From Solanum dulcamara (taxonomy: Eukaryota; Streptophyta; Magnoliopsida; Solanales; Solanaceae): DNA of 64,000 bases. How positions within the stretch are numbered: position 1 is the stretch's first letter; each line of letters starts with the position of its first letter. The DNA is taken from the NCBI RefSeq assembly GCF_947179165.1, contig NC_077248.1:53367732-53431731 (forward strand). Reading direction: 5' to 3'. A model generated the notes under the pieces. That model made no database searches. It was given only the letters and a program-made list of their open reading frames with translations, and had not been told where the DNA came from. Positions 1 through 11,508 of this stretch are shown piece after piece. Both the position numbers and the translations under genes were made by a program.

Positions 1-600
1 GCCTTGTATGGAAGAAGATATAGATCCCGATGGGATGGTTCAAAGTGGGTGAGATGGATTTGATTGGTCCTCATTTTGTGGTAGATCCAATGGAGAAGTT
101 AAGGCTTTTAAGATACAGATTAAAAATGGCTCAAAGTCTCCAAAAGTCATATTCGGACATCAGAAGGATAAGCCTTGAATTTGAAGTGGATGATTGGGTA
201 TATTTGAAGGTTTTACACATAAAGGGCATAATACATTTTGGTAAGAAAGGGAAACTGAGTCCTAGATATGTAGGACCCTATTAGATATTGAAGCGTGTCG
301 GCAAGGTAGCATATGAGTTAGATTTTCCATTTGAGTTGGCCATGGTTCATATGGTTTTTTATTTGTTGAAGTTGAGGAAGTTTGTGGGTGTTCCAAACTC
401 TATTGTACCATTGGAGAATGTGAATGATAAGAGAACTTGACTTATGAAAAGGTTTTGGTGGAAATCGTAGACCGACAAATGAAGAGGTTAAGTAACGAAG
501 AGGTTATGTCAGTCAAGATATTATGAAAAAATCAACAAGTAGAGAATACTACATGGAAAGCAGAAGCGAACATGATAAAGCTTTATTTGTATCTCTTTAC
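1..600 (+). pseudogene. Integrase C-terminus and chromodomain remnant of element A
   Basis: Gypsy integrase inserts element cDNA; the chromodomain is thought to steer chromovirus integration to heterochromatin. The start reads ALYGRRYRS in one frame and moves to another near base 30 (GWFKVG). Then come the family signatures FEVDDWVYLK (about 177-210), HFGKKGKLSPRYVGPY (about 235-283) and a stop. The homology continues in frame after the stop as KRVGKVAYELDFP (about 290-330) and IVPLENV (about 400-425). Bases 455-600 still resemble a chromodomain tail, with VEIVDRQMKRL and later ENTTWKAEANMIK in shifted frames. The stop and at least two frameshifts make this a dead polyprotein end. The open frame at 572-880 begins in this tail and runs into non-coding sequence, so it is not a gene. 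Confidence 0.85.
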
Positions 601-860
601 TCCCACTCAAGCCTATGGTACTAAGTTTTTCATTTTCAAATCGCTTAAGCTCCTACATTTTAGTTTTCGTATGTCTATCATATGCATGAATGCTCATGAA
701 GTTGGGTTTCAAGTTATGATTTATGTTAAGATTTTAAAATCTCATGGTTTATGCTTTTCTATGTGTCATTATATTCATGTTGGGGTGAAAGTCCTCTTTT
801 TGTGTCTTTTCATGCTAGTTGAATCTCATTCGAGGATGACTATTCTCAAAGGGGAGATAT
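601..860 (+). other. Short 3' non-coding tract and polypurine tract of element A
   Basis: No coding signal is visible between the chromodomain remnant and the LTR. The end holds the purine-rich run caaaggggagat (847-858), placed just before the LTR as expected for the plus-strand primer of a gypsy element. The LTR then starts with TG at 861. Confidence 0.6.
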
Positions 861-2205
861 TGCAAGAACCCAGAAGTTGAAGAGTAAAAAAAACCAAGGG
901 AAAATTGGGAAGTCCCTGAGTCTATGAGCTGGTCTATGACTCGTAGGAACCCTTACGAGTCATAGGGATGATTCGTGAAGTGAGACTAAGGCTGGAAATT
1001 TGAATAAGGTAGGAAGAGCTTTGACAAGTTAGTAGATGACTTGTAAGATCGATGAAGACTCATAGAAATGAGTCGTCATTGCAGGTCTGATATCCAAAAA
1101 CTATCAATCTCAGAACCTACCCTATGACTCAACATGACGAGTCATAAAGCGGTTGACAACTCCTAAAGATGAGTTGTATGCAAACTTTAGAAATAAATCT
1201 CAACTTTTCAAGAACCTGCAGGATGAGTTGTTCCTACGACTCATCAACACATCTATGACTTGTAGAGTCCAATTCATAGGTCCAAAATTCAAATTTAATG
1301 AAGAGTATACAGGTCTTTTCCTATGGTCAGTTCAATAAACCTTGACACTTTTATGGTCAAGTTCAAAGCCTATAATTACCCAACCCTTTGAATTCCCCTC
1401 CTATTCTAATTCATTCTCCTGAATTCCCTAAGGCATGACTGCCAAAATCTCTCTCAAGTTCCTCCCACAAATTCCAAGCTAGGGTTTCAAGTTCAACAAG
1501 GATCCTCTTCAAATTCTAAGTTGATTCCATCAAGATATGTGAGGATTGATCCATGAGTTCCTTTCACCGATGGAGTCCCAAGGTTCTTCTCAATTTATTA
1601 TTTTGATTTCTTATTCAAAAGACCTAATTTCAATAATCATGCATTTAGTTTTCTTATTCATGATCAATCCTATGATATTTGACTGAATTACTCATCTAAT
1701 TGATGTTACTTTTATGAATTATGTATGGGTTGATATAAGTAATGTGATCATGCATGTTTTCAATCCAATTTTATGGTTTTACATCAACTTGACTATGTAT
1801 ATAATTTTACCCTAATTTCAAGTATGAACTATGATCACAGATTCCAATTATGTTCAAGATACAAATTTCATGCAGTTTATGAAAAAAATGACTTAAGATC
1901 CTTATGGGGTGACGTAGGAATCTAATGTCATGAATTATGCAAGTATGATTTTTAATGTTGAAATAATTTTACTCACATTGCAATTATGATATGAAAATGA
2001 GCTACTCAGTGAGTTTAAACCTATGAACAAGTTTTATGATATATGTTACATATGACTACTATGCTATGTATTACGTGAGATTTGACTTAGCACCGAATGA
2101 GACTTGAGGTGGGGGCTCGACCTATGTGGTCCTTATATAAAGTCTCTAGTATCATAAATATGTGTCACTGTAGGAATTTTCCTCATGTCCTATCTAGTGG
2201 ATCAA

Positions 2206-2221
2206 TACATAGCACAAGTTT
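2206..2221. other. Left target-site duplication of the LINE
   Basis: The 16 bases tacatagcacaagttt are repeated exactly at 11493-11508. Both copies are LTR A sequence. A T-rich run (ttttctttt) follows, as expected for the poly(A) end of a minus-strand LINE. Confidence 0.9.
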
Positions 2222-3687
2222 TTTCTTTTATAAAATTTTCATCTTATATATATAAAAGTAAACTGACGAGTACAAGGAGGGGGACGTGAAAGGCCTTACC
2301 TCCGAAAATAAAATGGAAGATATGTAATGAGAGGACTCCTCTCGACTAGGAAGATCAAGTATAGGAAACTAGTTCTATTCAACTAAAGTACAGAACCTAG
2401 CTAAATTGAAGAAAATCAAGTATACCCAATTTTCTTTGCATGGGTCGAGATCGTTCATATCTTCTGTGATGCTCAACTAACGTTTCCGAGAATCCATTCG
2501 GGCTTTACATTCTTGGGTCCATATAATAGCTAACATACAAGTTGTTGAAAGTTGTTAAAATTCGGATTTTGCCAAAAAAGAAGAAACAAAGGGGTTCCAT
2601 AACAATCGGCTATCTTTTTCAAGGTCGCTCGACTAACGTCTCCGATTCTCTGTTCAGGCTGAAATTTCTTGGGCTCTACAATTATTGTAGTTGCTGTATT
2701 CCTGCAAAATTTGGAGCATTTTTGATGATGTATACTGTTGCTCCTCTTGAGAGTTACTGTTCTGCCTGCAACATTGGCTGTCTTTTTCAATGTCGCTCGA
2801 CTAACGTCTCCGATTATCCGTTCGAGCTGAAATTTCTTGGGCTCAATGATCTTTGGGGATGCTAATATCCTGCATAATTTGGAGGATTTTGGATGTTGCA
2901 TGATGCATGTTGTTGAGGGCTGATGGCTGCTGCAGAGGTTTATTTTTGGCATCTGCTTCTCTTTAGTTTTGACAAACTTGTTGCAAGGAACAGCTCCTCT
3001 TGTTTTTGATCTTGAGATCTTGCTGATTATGTAGAGCTGCATGTCTACAAGTTGTTTAAATTATCATAGCTGGAGTGTGTTGTGAATCTGTACTGATAAA
3101 CAGACAAACACAGATGGCTCAAGAGGTGCAATTTCAGGTTGGTAGGAGTTGTTGAGAGGTGTTCCTGATGAATGCTTTTGGATTGTTGTAACTGTTGTAA
3201 TCTTGGAAGAGGCTAGAATGTTGTTCCTGCTGTAGTTTGTAACCTACACAGAAACAAAAACAAAAGGCAAAATCTGGAAACAATTCTGTCACCCCAAAAA
3301 AAAGCACTTCCCTTGTGGCTCCTCTTGTTGTTACTGATGTAGAAAAATTCTAGGATGTGTAATGTGATGTATCTGCATAGACCAGCAAACAAAAACAAAA
3401 ACAAGAACTTGAATGTGTCCCATGTGTGTTGCAAGGAAACCAGCCTGGGCTTCCAATCAAGATTCCTATACCTGTTAAGCCAAGAAGGAAGAGAAGACAA
3501 AATATAAACTACTCTATTCCTTACCTCTAAAGTTAGACTGGTTATTCTAAGAAAATAATAAAGATAGTAATAAGGAAGGGAGATTTTCCTTTTGCTAGGA
3601 GTTCTAACTGTGAGATCTTCAAGGTATTTATAGCTATGCATAGACAAAACCATGTTGAAGTTTGAGTTAGAACCAAAATGGAATGAG
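2222..3687 (-). other. LINE 3' untranslated region
   Basis: About 1.47 kb follows the ORF2 stop with no recognisable domain. The open frames here (minus 2530-3042 and 3213-3845, plus 2542-2865) match no family I know. The 3213-3845 frame begins as an out-of-frame reading of the RNase H tail. The region contains three spaced copies of one motif (see the repeat at 2471-2845) and A-rich pieces such as acaaaaacaaaaac. Confidence 0.6.
2471..2845. repeat. Three-copy tandem repeat in the LINE 3' UTR
   Basis: A block read as gctcgactaacgtctccga, followed by a run like ctgaaatttcttgggctc, occurs at about 2627 and 2795. A more diverged copy starts at 2471 (gctcaactaacgtttccga, later cattcttgggtcc). 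Spacing is 156 and 168 bp. The second and third copies share more flanking sequence, including ggctatctttttcaa/ggctgtctttttcaa upstream and tcctgcaaaatttggag/tcctgcataatttggag downstream, so the unit is roughly 160 bp. Confidence 0.75.
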
Positions 3688-6600
3688 TTAGGGAGGTTTC
3701 TTGATTCTCCTGAGTTTCTTTCTTCTGAAAGAAGGCATTTCCAGCTTGTCCATCTCAAGGTATGCCTTAGCTTGTTTGGGGAGATCATGCACAGTAAAAT
3801 AGAGTTTAGGAGATTTGCATTTGTGGCTGTGTTTGGATAAGACATCAGCTGTGTAGTTTGCTTCTCTAAGGATGTGTTTACAGCTGAAAGTTTGGAATTG
3901 GTTAATGATGTTGTTTAAATTGTCCAGCAGCTCCTTTATTGACCAAAGGGGTTTTGCTTCTTGTTGTAACCACCTGATTAGGAGTTGAGAATCTACCTCT
4001 AACTCTACCTGTAAATAACTAAGATGAATACACCAAGATAGACCAAAGATAGCAGACCTAATTTCTGCTTGGTTGTTAGTTCCTTCCCCAATGGAACTGC
4101 ATAGGCAAAGATAAGGTCACTATGAGTATTTCTAAGTATTCCTCCTCCACCAATGTTTCCTGGGTTGTTAAGGGCACTACCATCTGTATTTAGCTTTACC
4201 ATGTGATCACCTGGCTTGATCCAGCATACAGGGGTAATTTTGGTGTCATGGTAGCATTGTTCCACTTAAATCACTAGGTCCTTCCAGTTATTTGGCCATT
4301 CAATATAAGGAAAAGCTGTGATGAGCAGGTTAGAGATGTCTTTATAGACAGAAAATTTGACTCTTGAAAGGTTAGATTTATTCCCTCCATATTTGGAAGC
4401 ACATCTATTCTTCCATAAGTTCCAACAAATGAAGACAGGGATTGCTTGTAATAGGAGCTTATCTGCTCCATTCTTGTATTTAGATGTCCACCATCTCATA
4501 ATCATATTTCTAAGAGGTGTGTAATCCTTTTTTATGCCCAAAGAATCAGCAAACACCCTCCAAGTATTCTTGGCAAAGATTCCTACAACAAAGGTGTGAT
4601 CAATGGTGTCTTGTCCAGGTCTATCACAACAATGGCACTGAGAGGGGGCTTTGCCAAAGCTGGTTATTTTCTCATTGGTAGGTAATTTCCTTCTAAGAGC
4701 TCTCCAAACAAGAAAGGAGCATTTGAAAGGTATTAGTTGGTGCCAAGTACATGCATTCAGCATAGTATTTGTCCTCTTGTCTCTAATGAGCTCCCAGGCA
4801 GAAGAACAACTGAACTCCCCATTGGTATTAGGAATCCAGCATGGATGGTCTTGTTTGAGAGGATGGTAGCTGAATTGAGTTGCTAAAATGTTAGGAACAA
4901 ACTGGGGAGGGGCTTTTTGGATAATAAGATCAACATTCCATTGGCCATTAGTTAGAAAAGCTAAAACTTGGGTGTGGTTAAACCTACAGCTGTTAGCAGA
5001 AAAGTAAGCTAAAGGGCCAACACCTAGCCAGTTGTCCCACCAAAAAAGGCAAGAGCCAGACTTAATTTGCCACTGAATGTGAGGCTCAATGTTCTGTTTG
5101 TTGTTCATGAGGTGCTTCCAAATTAAGGACTGACCAGTGTCCCACTTTTTTGTAATAATATTGGCCCTTTGATAGTATTTGGATTTAAGGAAATCTCCCC
5201 ACAAGGTGTTCTTGGTTCTAAGGGTCCACCACTGCTTGTATTGAAAAGATTTAACCACATTAGTGATTTGTCTAAACCCTATGCCCCCTTCATCATAAGG
5301 ATAGCTAAGGTTCTTCCATGAGGATCAGTGGTACTTCCTCTTGTCATTTTTCCATCCCCAGAAGAAGTTAGCAGTGATGCTCTGAATCTTCTTGATGATG
5401 GTTAAGGGAGGGATGCTGGCTAAAAGCAAATCTATTGGCATGGCTTGAATAACATGCTTCACAAGAATAGCTGTACCCCCATAGCTCAGGATTTTAGCAT
5501 GCCAACCAGTGATCTTGCTTACAACTTTTGCAATAAGATCAGAGTAGTAAATAACTCTTTGCCTACTAATATAAATAGGACATCCCAAGTATGTTATAGG
5601 ACTACTCTTTTTGTTGAAACCAGTGATACTCTTGATTCTCAGTACAGTAGACTTGAAAGCATTGGAGGGAACCATGAAATGACTTTTTTGCTTGTTAATC
5701 AATTGTCCAGAAACTCTTTCATAGGTAGTTAATGTTTCCATAATAAGAGCTAAGGTGTGCCTTCTTCGAGAAGTAAAGATGATGATATCATTTGCAAAAC
5801 TCAGATGATTGATCTGAGGCCCCTTTTTTGCCATAAAGAAACCATGGAAGTGGGGATGCTGATGAAGATTATTCAGTAGTCTGGATAGCACTTTAGCACC
5901 TAGGACAAATAAAGTAGGGGAGAGAGGATCACCTTGTTTGAGACCCCTTGTGGAGTGAAAGAAACCATGTCTTGAACCATTGACTATAACAGAGTACCAG
6001 TTATCAGCCATGATTCTCCAAACCATGTCAATGAAAGTTTCTTTAAACCCCATTCTTCTCATCACAAGACAAGTGTAATTCCAAGATACCCTATCATAAG
6101 CCTTGATCATGTAAAGTTTTATCACAACATTGCCTCCAACATTTGGTTTTTTGATCTGGTGGATTATTTCCTGGGCAAGCATTATATTTTTAGAGATGTT
6201 TCTATTCTTGACAAAGCTAGATTGGTTCAAGGAAATGAGGTTGGGGAGAATAGGAGCAAGTCTTAGGTAGAAGAGTTTGGAAATGATTTTGTTAGTAAAG
6301 TTGCTAAGGCTTATGGGTTTGAACTCAGAGATTTTTGTAGGATGGTTTACTTTTGGGAGTAGAACCAAACAAGTATGGGTGAAATATTTAGGCATAGTTT
6401 GTCCACAAAAGAAGGATGTGATCACTCTAAGGAGGTCTTCTTTGATGATTTCCCAACACACCTGAAAGAAAGTTCCATTCATCCCATCAGGGCCAGCAGT
6501 AGAGTGAGGATTCATAGTAAAAACAACAGTTTTCACTTCTTCCATAGTAGGCATGGCTTGTAAATCTTCATTGTCTTTATCAGTCACCATTGTAGGAATG

Positions 6601-7847
6601 CAATGGAGTGTCTGCTGTTGGATGTGCTCCTCCTTTCCAGTAAAAATTTGTTGGAAATATTCACAAGCAGCATCAGCTATCTCTTTATCACCTTGCACCC
6701 AAGAGCCTTCTTCATTTTGGATCCTGTGGATGTAAAGCTTTCTTCTCCTGCCTCTGATGAGAGCATGAAAGTAGCTAGAGTTCCTGTCACCTTCTTTGAA
6801 CCAGTGAAGTTGAGACTTTTGTCTGAGGATAGAATCCTCCATCTTCATGTATCTAATGTACTCAGCATTGATAGCATGCAGTTGAGACCTATTTTCATTG
6901 GAGTTTATACTGATCAGATTCTCTTCAGCTTGTCTAGCCTTCTCCTCATATTTTTTGACTTTAGCATAGATGTCTCCAAATTGATTTCTTGACCAGCAGC
7001 TAAGAGTAGTAGTAAGTCTTTTTATTTTCTGATGAAAACTCCATATTGGATTTCCTTCAGAAGGTCTGCTCCAGCAATTCTTGACAGTATCCATGAAAGA
7101 AGGTTGCTCAAGCCAGCAGTTCAGGAATTTGAAATACTTGATGGGGTTGTGTTGTTGGTCAATCATTTCCAAGAGCAAGGGGTAGTGATCAGAACCCATA
7201 GAAGGAAGATGAGTAATGCTGGTATGGGGTATGGTCTCTAGCCAGTTATCATTAACCATCCCTCTATCAAGTCTCTTCCAAATTCTAAAGTTGATACCCC
7301 TCAGATTGGACCAGGTGTATTTCTGACCTGAGAAACCAAGGTCTTGAAGACCTGAAGCCTCAATAATGCTAATGAACTCAAAACTCTTTCTCATATTATA
7401 GGGGACACCCCCTAATTTTTCTTCAGGGTCTACAATAACATTAAAGTCTCCTATAGTGCACCATGGATTGGATGTAGTAGACTGCTGTAGAAGGCTATCC
7501 CATAAAGGTCTTCTGAGATGATCTTTACATTTAGCATAGACAAAGGTAGTGATGAATTGATTTGCGATCATGGCATGATTGAGCTCACAAGTGATTAGTT
7601 GCTCATCATTCTCCAAAATCTTGCAATTTACATCTTTGGTCTAGAAAATCCAAATCTTACCATTGGGATTGTGGATGGCATGGTCCATATTGAGCTGGTT
7701 TCTGAAGTATTGTAAATGAGAGTTATCAGAAAAAGGTTCCATTAGAGCTATAAGAGAAATTTGATGGATATTTTTGAGAAGTTTTATTCTATCTATGGCT
7801 CCTTGGGTATTAATACCCCTTACATTCCAGTTAAGGGTACTAATCAT
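3688..7847 (-). pseudogene. LINE ORF2: endonuclease, reverse transcriptase, zf-RVT, RNase H (inactivated)
   Basis: ORF2 proteins nick target DNA and reverse-transcribe LINE RNA at the nick. The ATG at 7847 opens with MISTLNWNVRGI, the usual start of an APE-type endonuclease. GDFNVIVDPEEKLGG and the SDHYPLLL catalytic site follow. RT motifs include LVLLPK, a KAYDRVSW block, GLKQGDPLSPTLF and HLSFANDIIIF. The zf-RVT region (about 4950-4560) and an RNase H (about 4200-3780; TDGSA, GTNNQAEI, VELEVDSQ, HILREANYTADVLS) complete it. Defects: TAG at 7641-7643, TGA at 5325-5327 (probably from Trp, W-S-S-W-K-N-L context), TAA at 4266-4268, and a frameshift near 4080 inside RNase H. The RT box is FAND where FADD is usual, and LYM replaces the usual LDM before KAYD. 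The reading frame ends at 3688 after KKLRRIKKPP. Confidence 0.92.
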
Positions 7848-8038
7848 TGAGAAATTCTTGAAGTATGGGACCTGGTACTTGGTCTGCCTGTGGGGGAAGT
7901 TTTTGTAGAAATTTTTTCCTTGTTGCTAAATCTGGTCCTATGTATCCCTCTAGGAGATAGACCCTGTGAACAAGCCACCTGTTGGATGTCTTCCTCATAT
8001 ATATTCTCAGAAGAGGAGTTGATGGTTTTGATTAAATG
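7848..8038 (-). other. Intergenic spacer between LINE ORF1 and ORF2
   Basis: About 190 bp separates the ORF1 stop at 8039 from the ORF2 ATG at 7847. No coding signal is visible. A spacer this long argues against translation of ORF2 by simple stop-start overlap. Confidence 0.5.
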
Positions 8039-11000
8039 CTAACTTATAATATCATCTTCCTCCTGATCATGCAAGGGCTGATAATTATTATCTTTTTCAT
8101 TTTCTGAATCACATACAACATACTCATCAATAGGGTCCTGTATGTTGGTGTTGAAGGTGAAGTGATCTGTAGCTACCTCTGGAGTTTGAAAAGGGGTGAT
8201 ATCTATACCCACCTGATAATCATCAAGTACAAATTGTTGACATCCCTGTTCACTTTGCTGCATTGCAACACTGTCAGTTAAAGGAGTTTGGTATTTCTCA
8301 GAAAGGTTTGTTTTCTTTTTGATGGCCTCTCTCCTTTTCTTGCTTAACTTGTTCTTGTTAGCATTAGAGTCTTTGCCACTACTGCTTGCAATGGATCCCA
8401 AATCCTTGGCCATAGAGCCTAAGATGTTTTGCATGGTAGAATCATCAGTAGGGGGATCTCTTCTGATGGATTCAATATTTGGTATGTCATTTTGAGCCTT
8501 GTGTGCAGGGGTAGCAGGGGCTGTAAGGTCACTCCTAAGGTCAGTGATATTCTCATGCAGAACATGAGACAAGATCCCCCCCTTTGGGTTCCCCATCCTG
8601 TAGATTAGTGGGGTTCTCCATTACTCCTCCAACCATTCGTCCATCAACTACACAGCCAACAGCAACAGGGGTATGATGTGGGGGTGTAAGGGGTATGGGG
8701 AGTAATAAGTCAATACCTGCATTCCTTGTTACATTGCTCCCTTGAGTAGTACCTTGTTGTTGAATTATGGTGTTTTCCTGCATTTTTACTGAATTCTTCA
8801 AAGTGGAATTCCTTTGGTTACTTGGTTCTCCTGTATCTTGGTTATTGGTTTGATCCTGGGTAACAAGATCAACATAATTATTGGAAGTATAAATAGGATT
8901 AGAGGGCTTACCTGGACCTGTGATGTTTTGCTGAGGTTTATCAACTCCCCTGTTCTGCTGTGGTTGAATAGAGCTGATCACATTTGTTTGTTGGGGCTTG
9001 TTTTGTCCCTTAGACTGTTTCTTCCTCTAAAATTGCCACAACAGTTCTTTTGCATTGTCAAGTGTTTGTTGTGGCTGAGCAAGACCATCTTTTACAGATG
9101 TATTGATATTTGTGTCATCATGATCCTTGGTTAGCATACCCTCCTTGTTTTTATTCATTTTTGCTGTTTCTTCTTCTTTTCTTTTTTTTTGTTCTTCATC
9201 CCTTCTTTGAATATTACAAACATGTATCAAGTGACCCTGATATTTGCAATACATACAGTAATCAGGTACATTTTCATATAAAATAGCTTGCCACCTCCCT
9301 AGAGTTTTATCAGTTTTGTCATATCCCAGCCAAATATGGGGAGGTCTTTTATTGGTGAGGTTCACTTGAAGTCTCACCTTGGCTATGCTTCCCCTTGTTT
9401 TTTGTATGGAAGTAGTGTCTAGATAAAGTACCTTCCCTACAGAGGCTAGCAGGGCAGTGGTGAACTCCATGTTATAACAATGCCAAGGTAGTTCTGGTAA
9501 GGCTACCCAGATTGGCACTATTGGGGTTTCTTCATCAGGTTTAAAAGTAGGTGTCCATGTCTGAATCCTCATGAGTTGGCCCTCTATTGTCATTCTCTGT
9601 TTGGTCCAGATAGTATTGTAATCCAACTCATTGTCCAAGTCAATGTAGACATGTCTAGCATTGAAATGAGCAATTTTTACACCTCCTGAGAGCTGAGTTT
9701 GAATGATAAAGCTCCTTCTTATCAACTCTATCTTTGGTATGGTGTGGGTAAATTTGCCAACCAAGGTGTATTTGCATCTTTGAGCTAGTTTGTGCATAAA
9801 GTCTTCTTTTTCAAAAAACACAGCAGGCAGGCCCTGTTTGGTTGTGTATTCAGGGGTGGCTAATTCAATAGGAGCCTCATTCTTTGCTTGATTATTTCTG
9901 AGTTTGGCAGCAAAGGTCTGAACTACAGTGTAAGGGGAAGGCTGAAGGACCTGGTCCTTTTAAGTTGGGAAAAATATTTTTGGTTTTGGTTAGTGGAATT
10001 TGGTTGAGGTTGGGTATTGACTGATTTAGGTCCAACAAGTCTAGGACCAATATTAGCATAGCTGGTGGGCACCTTAGGTTGGCTAGTTTGAACCTGGATG
10101 TCAAAATTACTAGACACCTTAGGGAAGCTATTGTAGGTGGTGGTAGGCTATTGAGTGTGTAGCTGGTTGCTAGTTTGAGGAATAGAATTGTTAGGCATTT
10201 TGGTAGGAATTTCAGGGTTGCTTTTAGAATTGATTTTGGTATGATCAGTGCCCTGTAAGGAGTTACCTACAACATTACTAGGGATTACATTTGCATTAGG
10301 TTGCAAAAGAACTCCACTGGATTTCAAATTGGCAGTCTCAGAGTATATCAAGTTGGAAGGATTGGTCTTACCTTGAAGGTCTGTAACATTAGCACTGTTA
10401 CATTACTGTGAAGTTCCTGAGGCATGTTTATCATTTTTGGAAAAAGGATGCATCGACTTTGCATTATCAATTGTGTGCATATCATCCTTTAGTTGATTGA
10501 ATTGACCATATTGTTGATATTGGTCTTGAACCAATGTGTGTTCTTCAGCTTGATTATCAGTGAAAATGTGCATATCACCTTGACGAGTGTCTCGACGACT
10601 TTTTGATTTCAATTTGTTGTTGATGATTCGAGACACCTCTTATGGATGGGAAGTTGCGCATTGCCCTTAGGGATATTTTGGATTTGATCTTGTGATAAAT
10701 GGTTCGCCGGAGCTCCGGCGCCGGCACTCTGACAGTGACCCTGTTGATTTGGCAAATTCGAGCTAATTTGAGAGGATTTGATTGCTTCTCTAATGTTTGT
10801 GAGTTGCTGGTGGGGTGTATTTGTATCAATGAAATGCCCCATTTTGCATTGGTTTCCACCTGAAAATGTCGCCTGAGCTTCGGAAACCTCGCCGGTACCA
10901 TCGTCCCTAATGATTTCACTGTCCATTTGGGTTGACAATTTGGTGGTAGGAACGCCATAAGGTGGGGAACAAACCCCAGGGGGTCCGCCGTCTCAAATGT

Positions 11001-11394
11001 CGCCGAAGCCTCTTCGAATATGAAGGCGCAACTCCGGCGACTCTGCGATGTTTCTCTCAGGAGTCGCCTGATCAGTGCTCTCAAATGGTGCGGTGGTTTG
11101 ATCAAATTTTTGGGCTATATGTAGTCCAAAAGATAAGGAATCATCTACCACAGTTCTTGATACTCGAATCAAACCAGGTTTCCGAAAATTGATGATCTTG
11201 TGTGCAATTCTCAGCTCCTCTTCAGAGACAGTGATTGCATCAGTATTTTGATGACCGATCGATTGTTGTTGATTCACACCAGCTTCACTTGAAATTGCAG
11301 TGTTATTTTGCAGATTCAGAGTGTCATTAGCTGGTGATGTTTGATGATCTATATTCGGTGGCCACGGGAGCTTCACCGGCGGCGGTGAAGCCAT
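8039..11394 (-). pseudogene. LINE ORF1: DUF4283-like RNA-binding protein with CCHC knuckle (broken)
   Basis: ORF1 proteins bind LINE RNA. The chosen start is MASPPPVKLPWPP at 11394, typical for plant L1 ORF1. A polar, low-complexity N-terminal part (11394 to about 9960) leads into a DUF4283-like fold (about 9950-9300; FFEKEDFMHKLAQRCKYTLV, ARHVYIDLDNELDYNTIW, PIVPIWVALPELPWHCYN). A CCHC zinc knuckle (C-MY-C-KYQG-H-LIHV-C, about 9265-9225) and a lysine/glutamate-rich stretch follow, then a long polar tail ending DQEEDDIIS at 8039. In-frame stops lie at 10993, 10403 and 9027. Frame changes occur near 10620, near 9950 and at a seven-C run at 8576-8582. The intact ancestor would have been about 1100 residues, long for this class. 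Confidence 0.85.
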
Positions 11395-11492
11395 TCAGAA
11401 CTGACCGGAGATGAACAGTGTGAGATAGAGAGGGAGGAGATGACCATTGAGAGAAAATTTCTTGAAAGCCTTAGGGGTTTTGAGTCCAATCC

Positions 11493-11508
11493 TACATAGC
11501 ACAAGTTT
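11493..11508. other. Right target-site duplication of the LINE
   Basis: Exact copy of the 16 bases at 2206-2221. Reading 2221 directly into 11509 rejoins LTR A in the order seen in LTR O (tagcat/tagcac, then atgacc, then agtggggtag/agcggggtag), which supports a simple insertion. Confidence 0.9.

Larger units (their letters stand above)
2222..11492 (-). mobile_element. Full-length L1-type LINE with RNase H, inserted in LTR A
   Basis: This 9271-bp minus-strand non-LTR retrotransposon has a 98-bp 5' leader (11395-11492), ORF1 (11394-8039), a roughly 190-bp spacer, ORF2 (7847-3688) and a long 3' region (3687-2222) ending in a T-rich run on the plus strand. A perfect 16-bp target duplication flanks it. 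The layout of an ORF1 with a DUF4283-like domain and CCHC knuckle, then endonuclease, RT, zf-RVT and RNase H, matches plant L1 elements that acquired an RNase H. ORF1 carries several stops and shifts; ORF2 has three in-frame stops and one frameshift. The copy is therefore dead, but it is among the best preserved elements in the window. Confidence 0.92.

Noticed and set aside
572..880. 102-codon plus-strand open frame after the chromodomain
   Set aside because: Only its first few codons match the chromodomain tail; the rest crosses the polypurine tract and LTR start.
2530..3042. 170-codon minus-strand open frame in the LINE 3' region
   Set aside because: Its sequence is made of the 160-bp 3' UTR repeats, so the open frame reflects repeat structure. 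No recognisable domain.
3213..3845. 210-codon open frame on the minus strand
   Set aside because: It begins as an out-of-frame reading of the LINE RNase H tail (DVLSKHSH region) and continues into the 3' UTR. No family similarity.
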